Shown in pieces: positions 52,533-59,822 of a DNA stretch of 64,000 nt. Every line of letters begins with the position of its first letter. Position 1 is the first letter of the stretch. A model generated the notes under the pieces. It saw nothing but the letters and a program-made list of their open reading frames with translations. It searched no databases and was not told the DNA's origin. The translations under genes and the position numbers were made by a program. The DNA comes from Arthrobacter globiformis (GTDB lineage Bacteria > Actinomycetota > Actinomycetes > Actinomycetales > Micrococcaceae): assembly GCF_030818015.1 (NCBI RefSeq), contig NZ_JAUSZX010000001.1, forward strand, positions 3,844,001 through 3,908,000, read 5' to 3'.

Positions 52533-52931
52533 TCAGAATCGCCGTCCCATATCCCGCGGTTCTTTCGTCCGCCATTCCTCATACGCCTTAAACCTTGCCC
52601 GATATTCCTCAACCAGTGCTATGTTGTGCTGGAACTTCTCAGGATCAATCTCGGCAGGGCCGATGAACCCATTGTCGTCTTCGAAGCCTGAACGGTTCAA
52701 TGGCTCGTAGCAGACGTCACAGGTGCCGTCGTCCGACCAAAGGGCGTCATCCCATCCGCATTCCACACCGGGTGCGCAGACGCACTCTGTGTATTTTGGG
52801 TGCGCCACGGTGCGAACCCTCACCGCATCCCAGTCAATTGAGCACGGTTCCTCCTCGAACGGCAGGGCGCATGGCTGTGTGGCATCGTCGTTCTCATAAG
52901 GCTTTGCTGCCTTCCCTATTGATGTGGCCAC
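52533..52931 (-). CDS. Small Cys-rich protein of the phage-type operon
   Basis: 132 residues from GTG 52931, with GAGGAGG 7 nt ahead. CVCAPGVEC and CDVCYEP (about 50-82) suggest a zinc-binding centre; the C-terminal part is helical (NIALVEEYRARFKAYEEW). Such small proteins are usual in actinophage early regions. Function unknown. Confidence 0.65.
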   Translation of the reverse strand: MATSIGKAAKPYENDDATQPCALPFEEEPCSIDWDAVRVRTVAHPKYTECVCAPGVECGWDDALWSDDGTCDVCYEPLNRSGFEDDNGFIGPAEIDPEKFQHNIALVEEYRARFKAYEEWRTKEPRDMGRRF

Positions 52932-53051
52932 CGCTGGTCCTCCTCGCGTACTTGGTCAGACAGCAGATATGCCAACTCACCGACAAGCAGTTCCACAAGC
53001 TCGGCCGAGCATGGTGCGCGGTTATCCGCTGCCTGTCCCTAAGCATCTGCA
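52932..53051 (-). other. Ambiguous coding stretch
   Basis: Three minus-strand frames compete. One ends CSAELVELLVGELAYLLSDQ and then stops inside the next gene's start; it looks protein-like but has only a GTG 26 codons from its end. Another (start ATG 53139) is long but rich in Cys, His and Trp. A frameshift here is possible. Confidence 0.3.
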
Positions 53052-53270
53052 TTAAGGAACAACGCGTTGAGGCGTGGCCTTGCAGGCTGGCACAGATGAG
53101 CACGTGCATATCCTTCCGCGCTTGAATGCGCTGCTGCATGCGCTCCGCTTTCCCATGGCTTTACTGGTGCCGTTAACGTCACTGACCATCATCGGTTCCT
53201 TAGTGCTGTCTATCATTGGTTCCTTACGTTTCACCCTGAGCTCAATGCCCAAGGGCTGCCGCAATCTCAC
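53052..53270 (-). CDS. Possible small protein of the phage-type operon
   Basis: 72 residues from GTG 53270, which overlaps the previous stop (53267) by 4 nt, as at the other junctions in this operon. The first 40 residues are plausible (IELRVKRKEPMIDSTKEP); the rest is Cys/Ser-rich and less so. The real product may shift frame. Confidence 0.35.
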   Translation of the reverse strand: MRLRQPLGIELRVKRKEPMIDSTKEPMMVSDVNGTSKAMGKRSACSSAFKRGRICTCSSVPACKATPQRVVP

Positions 53271-53494
53271 GCCTTGCTGCCCTTCACGAGAAGCAGATTC
53301 CTGCGGTAGCTGTACGTCCTGCCCGGCAGAGGGGTCGCGTCGATCTCAGGCGAGGTCTTATAAGCCAGCCAGGCCTCATCCCTCGTCCGAGACCAGCCCT
53401 CCAACATCCTGAACGCATCGCACTCGTCGCAGTACACTCCTGCGACGTTAGCCAGCCCAAGACAACCCAAGTTGGAACACGGAACGATCATCAA
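53267..53494 (-). CDS. Small zinc-ribbon-like protein
   Basis: 75 residues from ATG 53494, overlapping the replication-protein stop (ATGA). CSNLGCLGLANVAGVYCDEC (residues 6-25) holds two Cys pairs of zinc-ribbon spacing. Likely a small DNA- or protein-binding protein of the element's early operon. Confidence 0.65.
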   Translation of the reverse strand: MMIVPCSNLGCLGLANVAGVYCDECDAFRMLEGWSRTRDEAWLAYKTSPEIDATPLPGRTYSYRRNLLLVKGSKA

Positions 53495-54243
53495 AACTTT
53501 TGCCCCGGGTATGCCATCATCAGGACCTTGCGCGCTTGATTCTCAGTTTTCAACTGGGGAGACTCTGCCATCAACGCTTGAACCGTCGTGACGTTCTTTT
53601 CCTCGCAGAAATTCCGCCACTCAAGCCCGACCTCATCCGTGGGCCAGGCTGCAGGGTCGACTGCCAGATTTCTGCGATCACGACTTGAACTATCGGGCCC
53701 CTTAAAGCTTTCTGTCCTGAGCCTGTCCTGACCTGTCCTGTCCTGAGAATCAGCACGGATGTCAGCATGACCGTCAGCACGGATGTCAGCATGACCGTCA
53801 GCACGGATGTCAGCATCACCCTCAGCACGGATGTCAGCATGACGGGCTGCATTCGGAGTGGGGGCAAGCTGACAACCGCCAGGCAAGCAGAGCGAATGAT
53901 CCCCAGCATCATGCGAGCGCTGCCGCCGCTTGGCCTGTTTGTTGCTCTCGGTCCTATTGCGAACCCACGGAGGCGGGGCGTGATCTTCCTCCATACGATG
54001 GACGACGTAACCACCCTGATCATCGAAGAGGATGAGTCCAACATCAGTCAGCTGCTTAAGAGCTGCGTCTGGCTCGGTCACGTCAGAGCACCGCTTAGCG
54101 TCCACAGCCCGGATGTACCCATCAAAACGCTTGGTCCTGGAACAGAACTGGATCAAGCAGAGGTAATGCCACCGTGCTTCAAATGATAGGGCAGCGATTA
54201 CTGACTGCTCGGTCCATCCGTCATCCAGTCGAGTCCATGGCAT
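53491..54243 (-). CDS. Phage/ICE-type replication or helix-turn-helix protein
   Basis: 250 residues from ATG 54243. The start MPWTRLDDGWTEQ and a winged-helix-like N-terminus (about 1-90: FEARWHYLCLIQFCSRTKRF; LKQLTDVGLILFDD) are typical of replication-initiator or replisome-organiser proteins of actinophages and integrative elements. The centre has a repeated 8-residue unit (HADIRADG, four times) encoded by 24-bp tandem repeats. C-terminal helices end in QARKVLMMAYPGQKF. It is the main gene of a minus operon in which every junction overlaps by 1 or 4 nt. Confidence 0.7.
   Translation of the reverse strand: MPWTRLDDGWTEQSVIAALSFEARWHYLCLIQFCSRTKRFDGYIRAVDAKRCSDVTEPDAALKQLTDVGLILFDDQGGYVVHRMEEDHAPPPWVRNRTESNKQAKRRQRSHDAGDHSLCLPGGCQLAPTPNAARHADIRAEGDADIRADGHADIRADGHADIRADSQDRTGQDRLRTESFKGPDSSSRDRRNLAVDPAAWPTDEVGLEWRNFCEEKNVTTVQALMAESPQLKTENQARKVLMMAYPGQKF
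53751..53846. repeat. 24-bp tandem repeat within the replication-protein gene
   Basis: Four 24-bp units beginning CAGCACGGATGTCAGCAT at 53751, 53775, 53799 and 53823; the third and fourth have 2-3 changes. They encode the HADIRADG repeats. Iterated sites inside a replication gene could also be initiator-binding iterons. Confidence 0.85.
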
Positions 54244-54413
54244 TACAGCACCCGCTTACAGAGCAGTGAGTCGATTTTGCTCAACGGAACGGCCAGAACA
54301 TGCTCAACATGCCCCACTTCCATGCCACTTTGCCACGTTTCAAAGGCCTCGTAATCGTCCTGGACAGGAGTCGATGGAGGGCTGGCAGCGGAGATGATCC
54401 ACAACCTTTTCAC
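54243..54413 (-). CDS. Small protein of the element's early operon (56 residues)
   Basis: GTG 54413 overlaps the excisionase stop (GTGA) and its own TAA overlaps the replication-protein ATG by one nucleotide (TAATG). The product begins KRLWIISAASPPSTPVQDDY and ends LAVPLSKIDSLLCKRVL; it is protein-like and exactly fills the gap between two genes. No family recognised. The perfect fit of both junctions is the main evidence. Confidence 0.7.
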   Translation of the reverse strand: MKRLWIISAASPPSTPVQDDYEAFETWQSGMEVGHVEHVLAVPLSKIDSLLCKRVL

Positions 54414-54622
54414 GCCTTTGCGACCCGGGTCTCGCCCAGGAAGTCAAGAAGGTCAGCCCTGCTTACGCGGTACCTTTTGCCTACTTTGAGAACCCGAACG
54501 GGGAAGGTGCCATCCTGGAGCATGGAGTAAGCAGTGCTTCGCCCTATGCCAAGAATTGAACTCGCATCGGGTACAGCAGGCATGGTTATCGGCAATTCGT
54601 GAGGCGCAACTTGGGGGTCCAT
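54410..54622 (-). CDS. Excisionase-like HTH protein
   Basis: 70 residues from ATG 54622 (AGGA 6 nt upstream; an ATG two codons earlier is also possible). AlpA/Xis-type helix-turn-helix: SSILGIGRSTAYSMLQDG and VLKVGKRYRVSRADLLDFLG. It reads divergently from the XRE regulator and the integrase, the usual position for the directionality factor of a tyrosine integrase. First gene of the overlapping minus operon. Confidence 0.88.
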   Translation of the reverse strand: MDPQVAPHELPITMPAVPDASSILGIGRSTAYSMLQDGTFPVRVLKVGKRYRVSRADLLDFLGETRVAKA

Positions 54623-54713
54623 CCGCATTCCTTGCTGCTAGTGGTACCAGGACATAGCCAAATTCTACTCGCTTGTGCTTGTTTGACGCAGATAGTACGC
54701 GTATTGTGTTTCT
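54623..54713. promoter_or_regulatory. Divergent promoter region between xis-like and XRE genes
   Basis: 91 bp between two divergent starts. A TTGACG hexamer lies at 54683-54688 on the plus strand and a TAGAAT hexamer on the minus strand (near 54661-54666). The XRE start has no ribosome site and may be leaderless. The XRE protein probably binds here. Confidence 0.45.
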
Positions 54714-55460
54714 ATGACACAAAGGGTCTGGCAGATGCAGGTTGCTCGAAGAATCGGAGGGAACATAAAGACGGCCCGGGAGAGGTTGGGGAAGATGTCC
54801 GCTCAGAAGCTCGCAGACCTCTGCGCTGAAATTGGACACCCTATTCCCAGGGACGTCATCTCCAACCTCGAGAACGGCCGCAGAGCAACCGTTCCAATAA
54901 CCGACCTCATTGTTATCGCACAAGCCCTACATGTCCCGGCGCTAAGCCTTATTTTTGATCCCGCGGCGGCGGGCGAAGAAGTCGAAAGAGTTCCGGGCGC
55001 GAAGTGCTACCTCTGGGAGGCTTCCGACGATTTCGCCGGACATCGCAGCGCAGAGTTCAGTGGGGGTCGGACCTTTCATGAAGAGGCGTTCGCTACTTGG
55101 AAAAGGACAGAGGTCCTTCGCAGCCTGTCGAAGTGGGAGGCGGCAGCCTTCGAGTGCGTGTCCGACTCGGAAGCACTCAAGGAAGTGTGGGAAGAACAGT
55201 CTCGGATTGAAAAGCTTGCACAGAAGCGAGGCGTGGAGCCGTCATCCCTCGATCCTTGGGCGGATCAATACCAATCGGACGATGAGTATCAGGAGCAGAT
55301 CGGTGCTCTAGAAATAACGGCGAAAAGAGCACTTAACGCCATTCTTGACCACCGCCAAGAACTTCAGCGACTGCAGGTGAAGGTGTGGCCAATAACTGAC
55401 CTTTTACGTTCGCGTTATCAGGCTCTCCAAAGCGAAAGGAACAGAGGAGTAACGCAATGA
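54714..55460 (+). CDS. XRE family regulator coupled to the integrase
   Basis: 248 residues from ATG 54714. HTH: IKTARERLGKMSAQKLADLC and IPRDVISNLENGRRATVPIT (about 18-60), then a Glu-rich alpha-helical body with possible coiled coils (LKEVWEEQSRIEKLAQKRG; QELQRLQVKVWPITDLL). Its stop overlaps the integrase start (ATGA). Probably represses the divergent xis/replication operon and itself, as in integrative elements of actinobacteria. Confidence 0.85.
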   Translation: MTQRVWQMQVARRIGGNIKTARERLGKMSAQKLADLCAEIGHPIPRDVISNLENGRRATVPITDLIVIAQALHVPALSLIFDPAAAGEEVERVPGAKCYLWEASDDFAGHRSAEFSGGRTFHEEAFATWKRTEVLRSLSKWEAAAFECVSDSEALKEVWEEQSRIEKLAQKRGVEPSSLDPWADQYQSDDEYQEQIGALEITAKRALNAILDHRQELQRLQVKVWPITDLLRSRYQALQSERNRGVTQ

Positions 55461-56743
55461 ATGGCTCCGTATACAAGCGGTGCTCATGCCCGACAGCTGA
55501 CTTGCCCCTTGACCAACGAACAGGTAAGCGACGCCCGTGCTCCAAACAACACGGGTCTTGGTGGTTCCACACTCGCGGACCCGTTGACGCAGCCACTGGG
55601 AAGCCGAAGAGGATCTCACGCGGAGGATACCGGAATAAGCGGGATGCTGAAGTGGCGCTCGCAGAGGTGACAGCACAGATCAGGTCAGGGATCTGGACCG
55701 ATGACCACAGGGTGACAGTCTCCGCCTGGTTGGACGCTTGGCTGGTTCGAAAGCAAGCTAATGGCTTGAGGCCGGCCACTGTTCGCGTGTACCGCCAGCA
55801 CATAGACGACTACCTCAAACCATTCCTTGGGTCCATCCTACTCCGTGACCTGCGCCCCGGACACGTGGCCGACATGCTGGCTCGGCTGCAGACCAACCCT
55901 GGCACCGGCGGCCACAGCCTCTCCCCCAACACCCTCACACGGGTCCACGCGTGCCTTCGCTCAGCGCTGAGCACAGCCGTGAAGATGCGGCTGGTAGCTT
56001 TCAACGCTGCCCGCGACGTTGAACTTCCGAAGGTGACAAGGAAGCGTGTGAAGCCTTGGCAGCCTGCCGAGCTGGGAGCATTTCTGGACGCGGTGCAGAA
56101 CGACCGTCTGGGCGCCTTGTTCGAGACGGTGGCCGCGTCCGGGATGCGGCGAGGCGAGGCGTGCGGGCTCAGATGGGACGACCTTGACCCAGGAGCTGGT
56201 GTTATCACGGTTAGGCAGCAGTTGACCGAGCGGTCCGGTGACGACTCCGTCTGCCCGTTCTGCGGGCGCAACCACCAAGGGCTCGCGTTCGCCACTCCGA
56301 AAACCGACTCTGGTGAATACCGCAAGATCGAGTTGGATCAGGTGACCGCCGGGGTGCTGCTCCACCACCAGGTACAGCAGGGGCTGGAGAAGATGGCGTG
56401 GGGCGACGCGTACAGCGACCACGGGTTGGTGTTTTGCCGGGAGGACGGGAACCCGCTTTCTCCGAGTCACGTCACCGGCCTGTTTCATAAGCTCACCGAC
56501 GCGGTGCAACTCCCGGACGGGTTCAAGCTGCGCAGGGTGAGGCTGCATGACCTCCGCCACGGCCAGGCATCGCTGATGTTGGCTGCCGGAGTGGACATGA
56601 ACATCATCTCCAAGCGGCTTGGCCACGCCCGATCGTCGTTCACCGCCGATACTTACGCGCACATGCTGGACGGCGTGGGCAGGGACGCAGCTGAGAAAGC
56701 CGCATCGCTAATACCGCGACGCATTGTGGCCGGAAACAACTAG
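55457..56743 (+). CDS. int: Tyrosine recombinase integrase
   Basis: 428 residues from ATG 55457. An N-terminal arm-binding domain (GSWWFHTRGPVDAATGKPKR), a core-binding SAM-like domain (about 80-180), and a catalytic domain with R in ASGMRRGEACGLRW (about 228), HDLRHGQASLML (about 363), LGHARSS and the nucleophile Y in TADTYAHML (near 400). Cuts and joins at the 53-bp tRNA-Tyr core. A CPFC pair near 272 is an extra, found in some actinobacterial integrases. Only 1.8 kb from the right attachment site; it ends in a convergent 4-bp overlap with the next gene. Confidence 0.93.
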   Translation: MNGSVYKRCSCPTADLPLDQRTGKRRPCSKQHGSWWFHTRGPVDAATGKPKRISRGGYRNKRDAEVALAEVTAQIRSGIWTDDHRVTVSAWLDAWLVRKQANGLRPATVRVYRQHIDDYLKPFLGSILLRDLRPGHVADMLARLQTNPGTGGHSLSPNTLTRVHACLRSALSTAVKMRLVAFNAARDVELPKVTRKRVKPWQPAELGAFLDAVQNDRLGALFETVAASGMRRGEACGLRWDDLDPGAGVITVRQQLTERSGDDSVCPFCGRNHQGLAFATPKTDSGEYRKIELDQVTAGVLLHHQVQQGLEKMAWGDAYSDHGLVFCREDGNPLSPSHVTGLFHKLTDAVQLPDGFKLRRVRLHDLRHGQASLMLAAGVDMNIISKRLGHARSSFTADTYAHMLDGVGRDAAEKAASLIPRRIVAGNN

Positions 56744-57345
56744 AACGCCAACTCCGGCCGTTCGGGAGTAGCCGCCAAGTCACGAGTCTGAATTGCACCC
56801 TTCAGATAAGCCGCAGTACGAGCAGGAATGCCGCCCGCAGGACGATAGTTCCAATCATCAGAATCCTGAAACAACCACCGACATGCGACATCGGTGACTG
56901 ACGCGCCACGCAACTCGTTCGCGTACCACCGGGCAGCTTCCTTATTGTTGCTTGCCATTTCCCAGCGGAGTAAGAGAAGCAAGTGCTCGTCTAGTTGGCC
57001 CGACTCAAATTTTTCCGACGCTGCTACTAGAGCGGGCAGGAAGGCGCGCCAATCGACATGGGCTGCCTCAGCGCCAGTAAAACGTGCGGGCATCTCTAGG
57101 CTCGTAGAATCCTGCGGATTTGCCTCAGTCTGCGTAATGGACTTGCTGGCAGCAGCAAGGTAGTCCGATGCCCAAGATTCGAACTCAGCCACCGCAGACT
57201 TCAGCTCTAGAAAACCATCCTGAGCCGTCTTGGCTTTCTGCTGGGCCGTCAAGAGTGCTCGTCTTGCCTTCAGGTAGTTAGACAGCGCGAGCGCCAACAC
57301 CACAGCCGAAGTGAGCACCAGAAAAATCACGAGTGGAGCGTCCAT
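56740..57345 (-). CDS. Membrane-anchored coiled-coil protein of unknown function
   Basis: 201 residues from ATG 57345, with GGGGAGG 6 nt upstream. An N-terminal transmembrane helix (about 4-23, PLVIFLVLTSAVVLALALS), a coiled-coil-like basic stretch (about 24-70), then a mainly helical cytoplasmic domain (VDWRAFLPALVAASEKFESG; CRWLFQDSDDWNY). Not recognised. Last of three same-strand genes between the integrase and tRNA-Tyr. Confidence 0.65.
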   Translation of the reverse strand: MDAPLVIFLVLTSAVVLALALSNYLKARRALLTAQQKAKTAQDGFLELKSAVAEFESWASDYLAAASKSITQTEANPQDSTSLEMPARFTGAEAAHVDWRAFLPALVAASEKFESGQLDEHLLLLLRWEMASNNKEAARWYANELRGASVTDVACRWLFQDSDDWNYRPAGGIPARTAAYLKGAIQTRDLAATPERPELAF

Positions 57346-57360
57346 CTGCGTCCTCCCCTG

Positions 57361-57741
57361 CTACTTCAACTTCAAGATAATGTCGTCCAGCTTAACGTCC
57401 ATCGCTGTAGTTCTAGAGTCTATGGAAGTAGTTCTCGAGTCCATAGCTGTTGCCTTAACTTCCATGGCTGTGGTTCTAACGTCCATTGCTGCTGTCTTTG
57501 TTCCGATGTCGTTCAGATGCGTCGACAGGGCCTTCGTTACAGACCTAAGACTACTGCCAACATCCTTTGATACAGACTTCGACAGCTCAATGCTGGCATC
57601 CGCGGTCTTCGTGATGTTTTCGACAGTCTTATTTTGAGCCTTCCCGGCAAGGATGTTAGCTATAGCCGTCCCGAACGCCACAAGCCCGCTGATAACAGCT
57701 GCCCAGTCGGACCCGGTGAAGTGTTCTATATCAAAAATCAC
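57361..57741 (-). CDS. Small membrane protein with heptad repeats
   Basis: 126 residues from GTG 57741, overlapping the previous stop (GTGA). A hydrophobic segment lies at about 11-32 (DWAAVISGLVAFGTAIANIL), then a long helix with repeated TTAMDVK-like heptads (about 80-122), which should form a coiled coil. It looks like a membrane-tethered oligomerisation or spacer protein. No family recognised. Confidence 0.65.
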   Translation of the reverse strand: MIFDIEHFTGSDWAAVISGLVAFGTAIANILAGKAQNKTVENITKTADASIELSKSVSKDVGSSLRSVTKALSTHLNDIGTKTAAMDVRTTAMEVKATAMDSRTTSIDSRTTAMDVKLDDIILKLK

Positions 57742-58388
57742 GAAGCACTCTCTTCGCTGGACTCTCCCCGCTCAATGCCTTGCATGGCCCAGTCTGGGAT
57801 GGATGTCGAATCTAGTGTCTTTCTGATTCCCTGCGCTTGTGTAGCGATCTTTTCAAGGCGGTCGATGAGGCCTCTTACTGCCCGTACGGGGATCTGGAAA
57901 ACTACAGGCTCCACCCCTGCCATGGGCTCGTCGAAGTGCATTCTCGCTGTAATAAGGGGAGCAAGCTTCGTCCCGCCCTCGAAGTCCAGCACTCGCAAGT
58001 CGAGCGCAAGGCTCATTCCCTGAAAAATCGGAAGGAAGTGATCACGCTGGCGGATGCCGCTCAGCTGCTCATCTACAGCTGGATCTCCTTCGAGCAAAAG
58101 GCTCAAGTTTTCGATCTCAGCTTCAGTGAAGTCTTCGTCTGCCTGTCTGAGATCTTTCAGTACGTTCTCGCGGCCCTCTTTTTCAGCTGTGTCGTACGCC
58201 AGAGAAAAGGCGCTAACGATTCGTTTCCAGCTTGTCTCGGCTGGAAGGCGGACGCCTTCTGGTAACTCTTGCAGAGACTCGCCCATGCTCATCAGCAGGA
58301 GCTGGCGGTACTCCGGATCGATGCTTGCAGCTCCGCGGAGGGCGGCTGCAAACGAGGGTATCTCCAGCAGGTCTTTCAGTGCAGTCAT
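57738..58388 (-). CDS. Unknown soluble protein, first gene of the attR-proximal trio
   Basis: 216 residues from ATG 58388; the longer upstream frame has no support. GAGGAG lies about 11 nt ahead, a rather long spacing. Helical N-terminal half (ALKDLLEIPSFAAALRGAAS; FTEAEIENLSLLLEG) and a C-terminal half that is more alpha/beta (LALDLRVLDFEGGTKLAPLI; VVFQIPVRAVRGLIDRLEK). No catalytic motif seen. Its product is presumably made together with the two membrane proteins. Confidence 0.6.
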   Translation of the reverse strand: MTALKDLLEIPSFAAALRGAASIDPEYRQLLLMSMGESLQELPEGVRLPAETSWKRIVSAFSLAYDTAEKEGRENVLKDLRQADEDFTEAEIENLSLLLEGDPAVDEQLSGIRQRDHFLPIFQGMSLALDLRVLDFEGGTKLAPLITARMHFDEPMAGVEPVVFQIPVRAVRGLIDRLEKIATQAQGIRKTLDSTSIPDWAMQGIERGESSEESAS

Positions 58389-58527
58389 GTTGTAGCTAAC
58401 TCCTCGCGATCCGGTCCAGTGTTGCCCCGACGCTATCAAAGGGGGCGCCCCTCCTTGATAGGGGCAACAAGAATGTCAACGTTTTGTCTACAACCAAGGT
58501 GCAACGGATCACATGGCTTAACGTAAA

Positions 58528-58569
58528 AAACCCCGCCCTCCCTACGTATTCGCAGGTCAGGCGGGGTTT
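58528..58569 (-). terminator. Island-borne terminator of tRNA-Tyr
   Basis: A 10-bp stem, AAACCCCGCC (58528-58537) with GGCGGGGTTT (58560-58569); on the minus strand it is followed by a T-run and lies 9 nt beyond the tRNA 3' end. It is inside the island, so it replaces the original terminator at 29636-29678. Confidence 0.85.
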
Positions 58570-58576
58570 CCCCGTG

Positions 58577-58629
58577 GGTGGCAGATGAGGGATTCGAACC
58601 CCCGTAGGCGTTGCCAGCTGATTTACAGT
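58577..58629 (-). repeat. attR: 53-bp direct repeat within tRNA-Tyr
   Basis: Perfect copy of 29701-29753. It runs from the anticodon loop to 2 nt beyond the mature 3' end. The crossover therefore leaves an intact tRNA. Confidence 0.95.
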
Positions 58630-58660
58630 CAGCCCCCTTTGGCCGCTCGGGTAATCTGCC
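58579..58660 (-). tRNA. tRNA-Tyr(GTA)
   Basis: 82 nt, class II, on the minus strand. Acceptor GGCAGAT/ATCTGCC, anticodon stem GCTGA/TCAGC with loop CTGTAAA (GTA), a long variable arm, and T-arm GGGGG-TTCGAAT-CCCTC. No CCA is encoded. It is the integration site of the island; its 3' half comes from the element. Confidence 0.95.
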
Positions 58661-58778
58661 GAACTTCAAAAGAAGATCACCCCGGCCGGTGTTTCCATCA
58701 ACCGCGGGCAAGACAACCTTACAGAACTTCTGGCGAAGAATAAAATCGGGGATCTGCGGGCCGAAATTCCGCGGAAAA

Positions 58779-59033
58779 TCAGGCTTCGCCGAGGATCCGG
58801 CCGGCAAGCTTGGCCTCGAACCGCAGCGCCTGCTCCTCGGTGATCTGATTGAGCTGCACTGCCCGCTGGAGATCCGCCTGCACTCCCTCAAGCCGGGTCG
58901 AGGCGTCAGCGACAGGGCTGAGAATGATGGATGCCGCCACGGCAGCGGCGGCCACGGATGAGGCGGCGGTGGCGATGGTTCCGGCGGCTGCGGCGGTGGA
59001 CTTGGTGACGTAGCGGACGGCCTTATGGGACAT
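58779..59033 (-). CDS. Small Ala-rich protein of unknown function
   Basis: 84 residues from ATG 59033, with AAGGA 6 nt ahead; longer upstream frames are not supported. An Ala/Ser/Thr-rich, weakly hydrophobic centre (about 18-42, AAAGTIATAASSVAAAAVAA) is followed by a charged helix (VQADLQRAVQLNQITEEQAL). Possibly membrane-linked. It lies in the chromosomal flank, upstream of and divergent from YajQ. Confidence 0.6.
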   Translation of the reverse strand: MSHKAVRYVTKSTAAAAGTIATAASSVAAAAVAASIILSPVADASTRLEGVQADLQRAVQLNQITEEQALRFEAKLAGRILGEA

Positions 59034-59231
59034 TGCTTTCCTTCCGAGCGGCTTCCAACTGCTACAACTCTGGGCGCCGAAACTTCGTTCCCGCCATGAC
59101 TTGGCTATGAGTGAACTGTGAATGCCGCCCACCTTCACATCCTTGCCATCCGTACTACGCTGGAATCCAGATGTCCACACCCTGCCCGGAGCCCCACCGC
59201 CGGGCAACGCATGCACCAGCAAAGGAGAGTC

Positions 59232-59723
59232 ATGGCAGGCGAGTCCACATTCGACGTCGTAAGCAAGGTAGACAAGCAGGAGGTGGCCAACGCGCTGAAC
59301 CAGGCGCAGAAGGAAATCGCCCAGCGGTATGACTTCAAGGGCGTCGGTGCCGAGGTCGACTTCAGCGGCGAAAAGATCCTGATGAAGGCGAACTCAGAGG
59401 AGCGCGTCCTGGCCGTCCTTGACGTGCTGCAGTCCAAGCTCATCCGCCGCGGCATCTCGCTCAAGTCCCTGGACACCGGCGAGCCCTACGCGTCCGGCAA
59501 GGAATTCCGGCTGGAGGCCTCCATCAAGGAAGGCATCGCACAGGACCTCGCCAAGAAGATCAACAAGCTCATCCGCGACGAAGCCCCGAAATCCGTCAAG
59601 TCCCAGATCCAGGGCGACGAACTCCGCGTCACGTCCAAGTCCCGCGACGACCTGCAGGCCACCATGGCCCTGCTGAAGGACTTCGACGAGGCAGACCTTC
59701 AGTTCGTCAACTTCCGCAGCTAG
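59232..59723 (+). CDS. yajQ: YajQ family nucleotide-binding protein (DUF520/UPF0234)
   Basis: 163 residues from ATG 59232, with AAAGGAG 4-5 nt ahead. Family hallmarks: ESTFDVVSKVDKQEVANALN, ALNQAQKEIAQRYDFKG, the KSKIQG-like KSVKSQIQGDELRVTSKSRDD and a C-terminal LQFVNFR. YajQ proteins bind nucleotides; some bind cyclic di-GMP or act in RNA or membrane-protein processes. The exact role in actinobacteria is not established. Confidence 0.93.
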   Translation: MAGESTFDVVSKVDKQEVANALNQAQKEIAQRYDFKGVGAEVDFSGEKILMKANSEERVLAVLDVLQSKLIRRGISLKSLDTGEPYASGKEFRLEASIKEGIAQDLAKKINKLIRDEAPKSVKSQIQGDELRVTSKSRDDLQATMALLKDFDEADLQFVNFRS

Positions 59724-59736
59724 GAAACTGCAACGT

Positions 59737-59770
59737 GGCCGGGGACACACCACTTCGCGTGTCCCCGGCC
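59737..59770 (+). terminator. Terminator after yajQ
   Basis: A 12-bp perfect stem, GGCCGGGGACAC (59737-59748) with GTGTCCCCGGCC (59759-59770), 13 nt after the stop; followed by CGTTTG. Confidence 0.8.
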
Positions 59771-59822
59771 CGTTTGCGCGTCCCGGAACAGTGGATCCGG
59801 GCATGCGACGAAAGGACAGGAC

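Larger units (their letters stand above)
29701..58629. mobile_element. Integrative element (defence-type island) in tRNA-Tyr
   Basis: About 28.9 kb between two 53-bp perfect repeats of tRNA-Tyr sequence. The intact tRNA is at the right end, with a tyrosine integrase gene about 1.8 kb from it. Recombination genes: integrase (55457-56743), excisionase-like HTH (54410-54622), and a separate serine recombinase (48744-49439). A phage-type replication protein is present (53491-54243). No structural phage, relaxase or FtsK/TraB gene is seen. Cargo is dominated by nuclease, methyltransferase, helicase, protease and membrane genes. The base composition is less GC-rich than the flanks. Confidence 0.9.

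Noticed and set aside
53751..53846. CRISPR array
   Set aside because: The 24-bp units are contiguous without spacers and stay in the reading frame of a gene.
29754..58576. Complete prophage or conjugative element
   Set aside because: No capsid, portal, terminase, tail, lysis, relaxase or FtsK/TraB gene was found among the recognised proteins.
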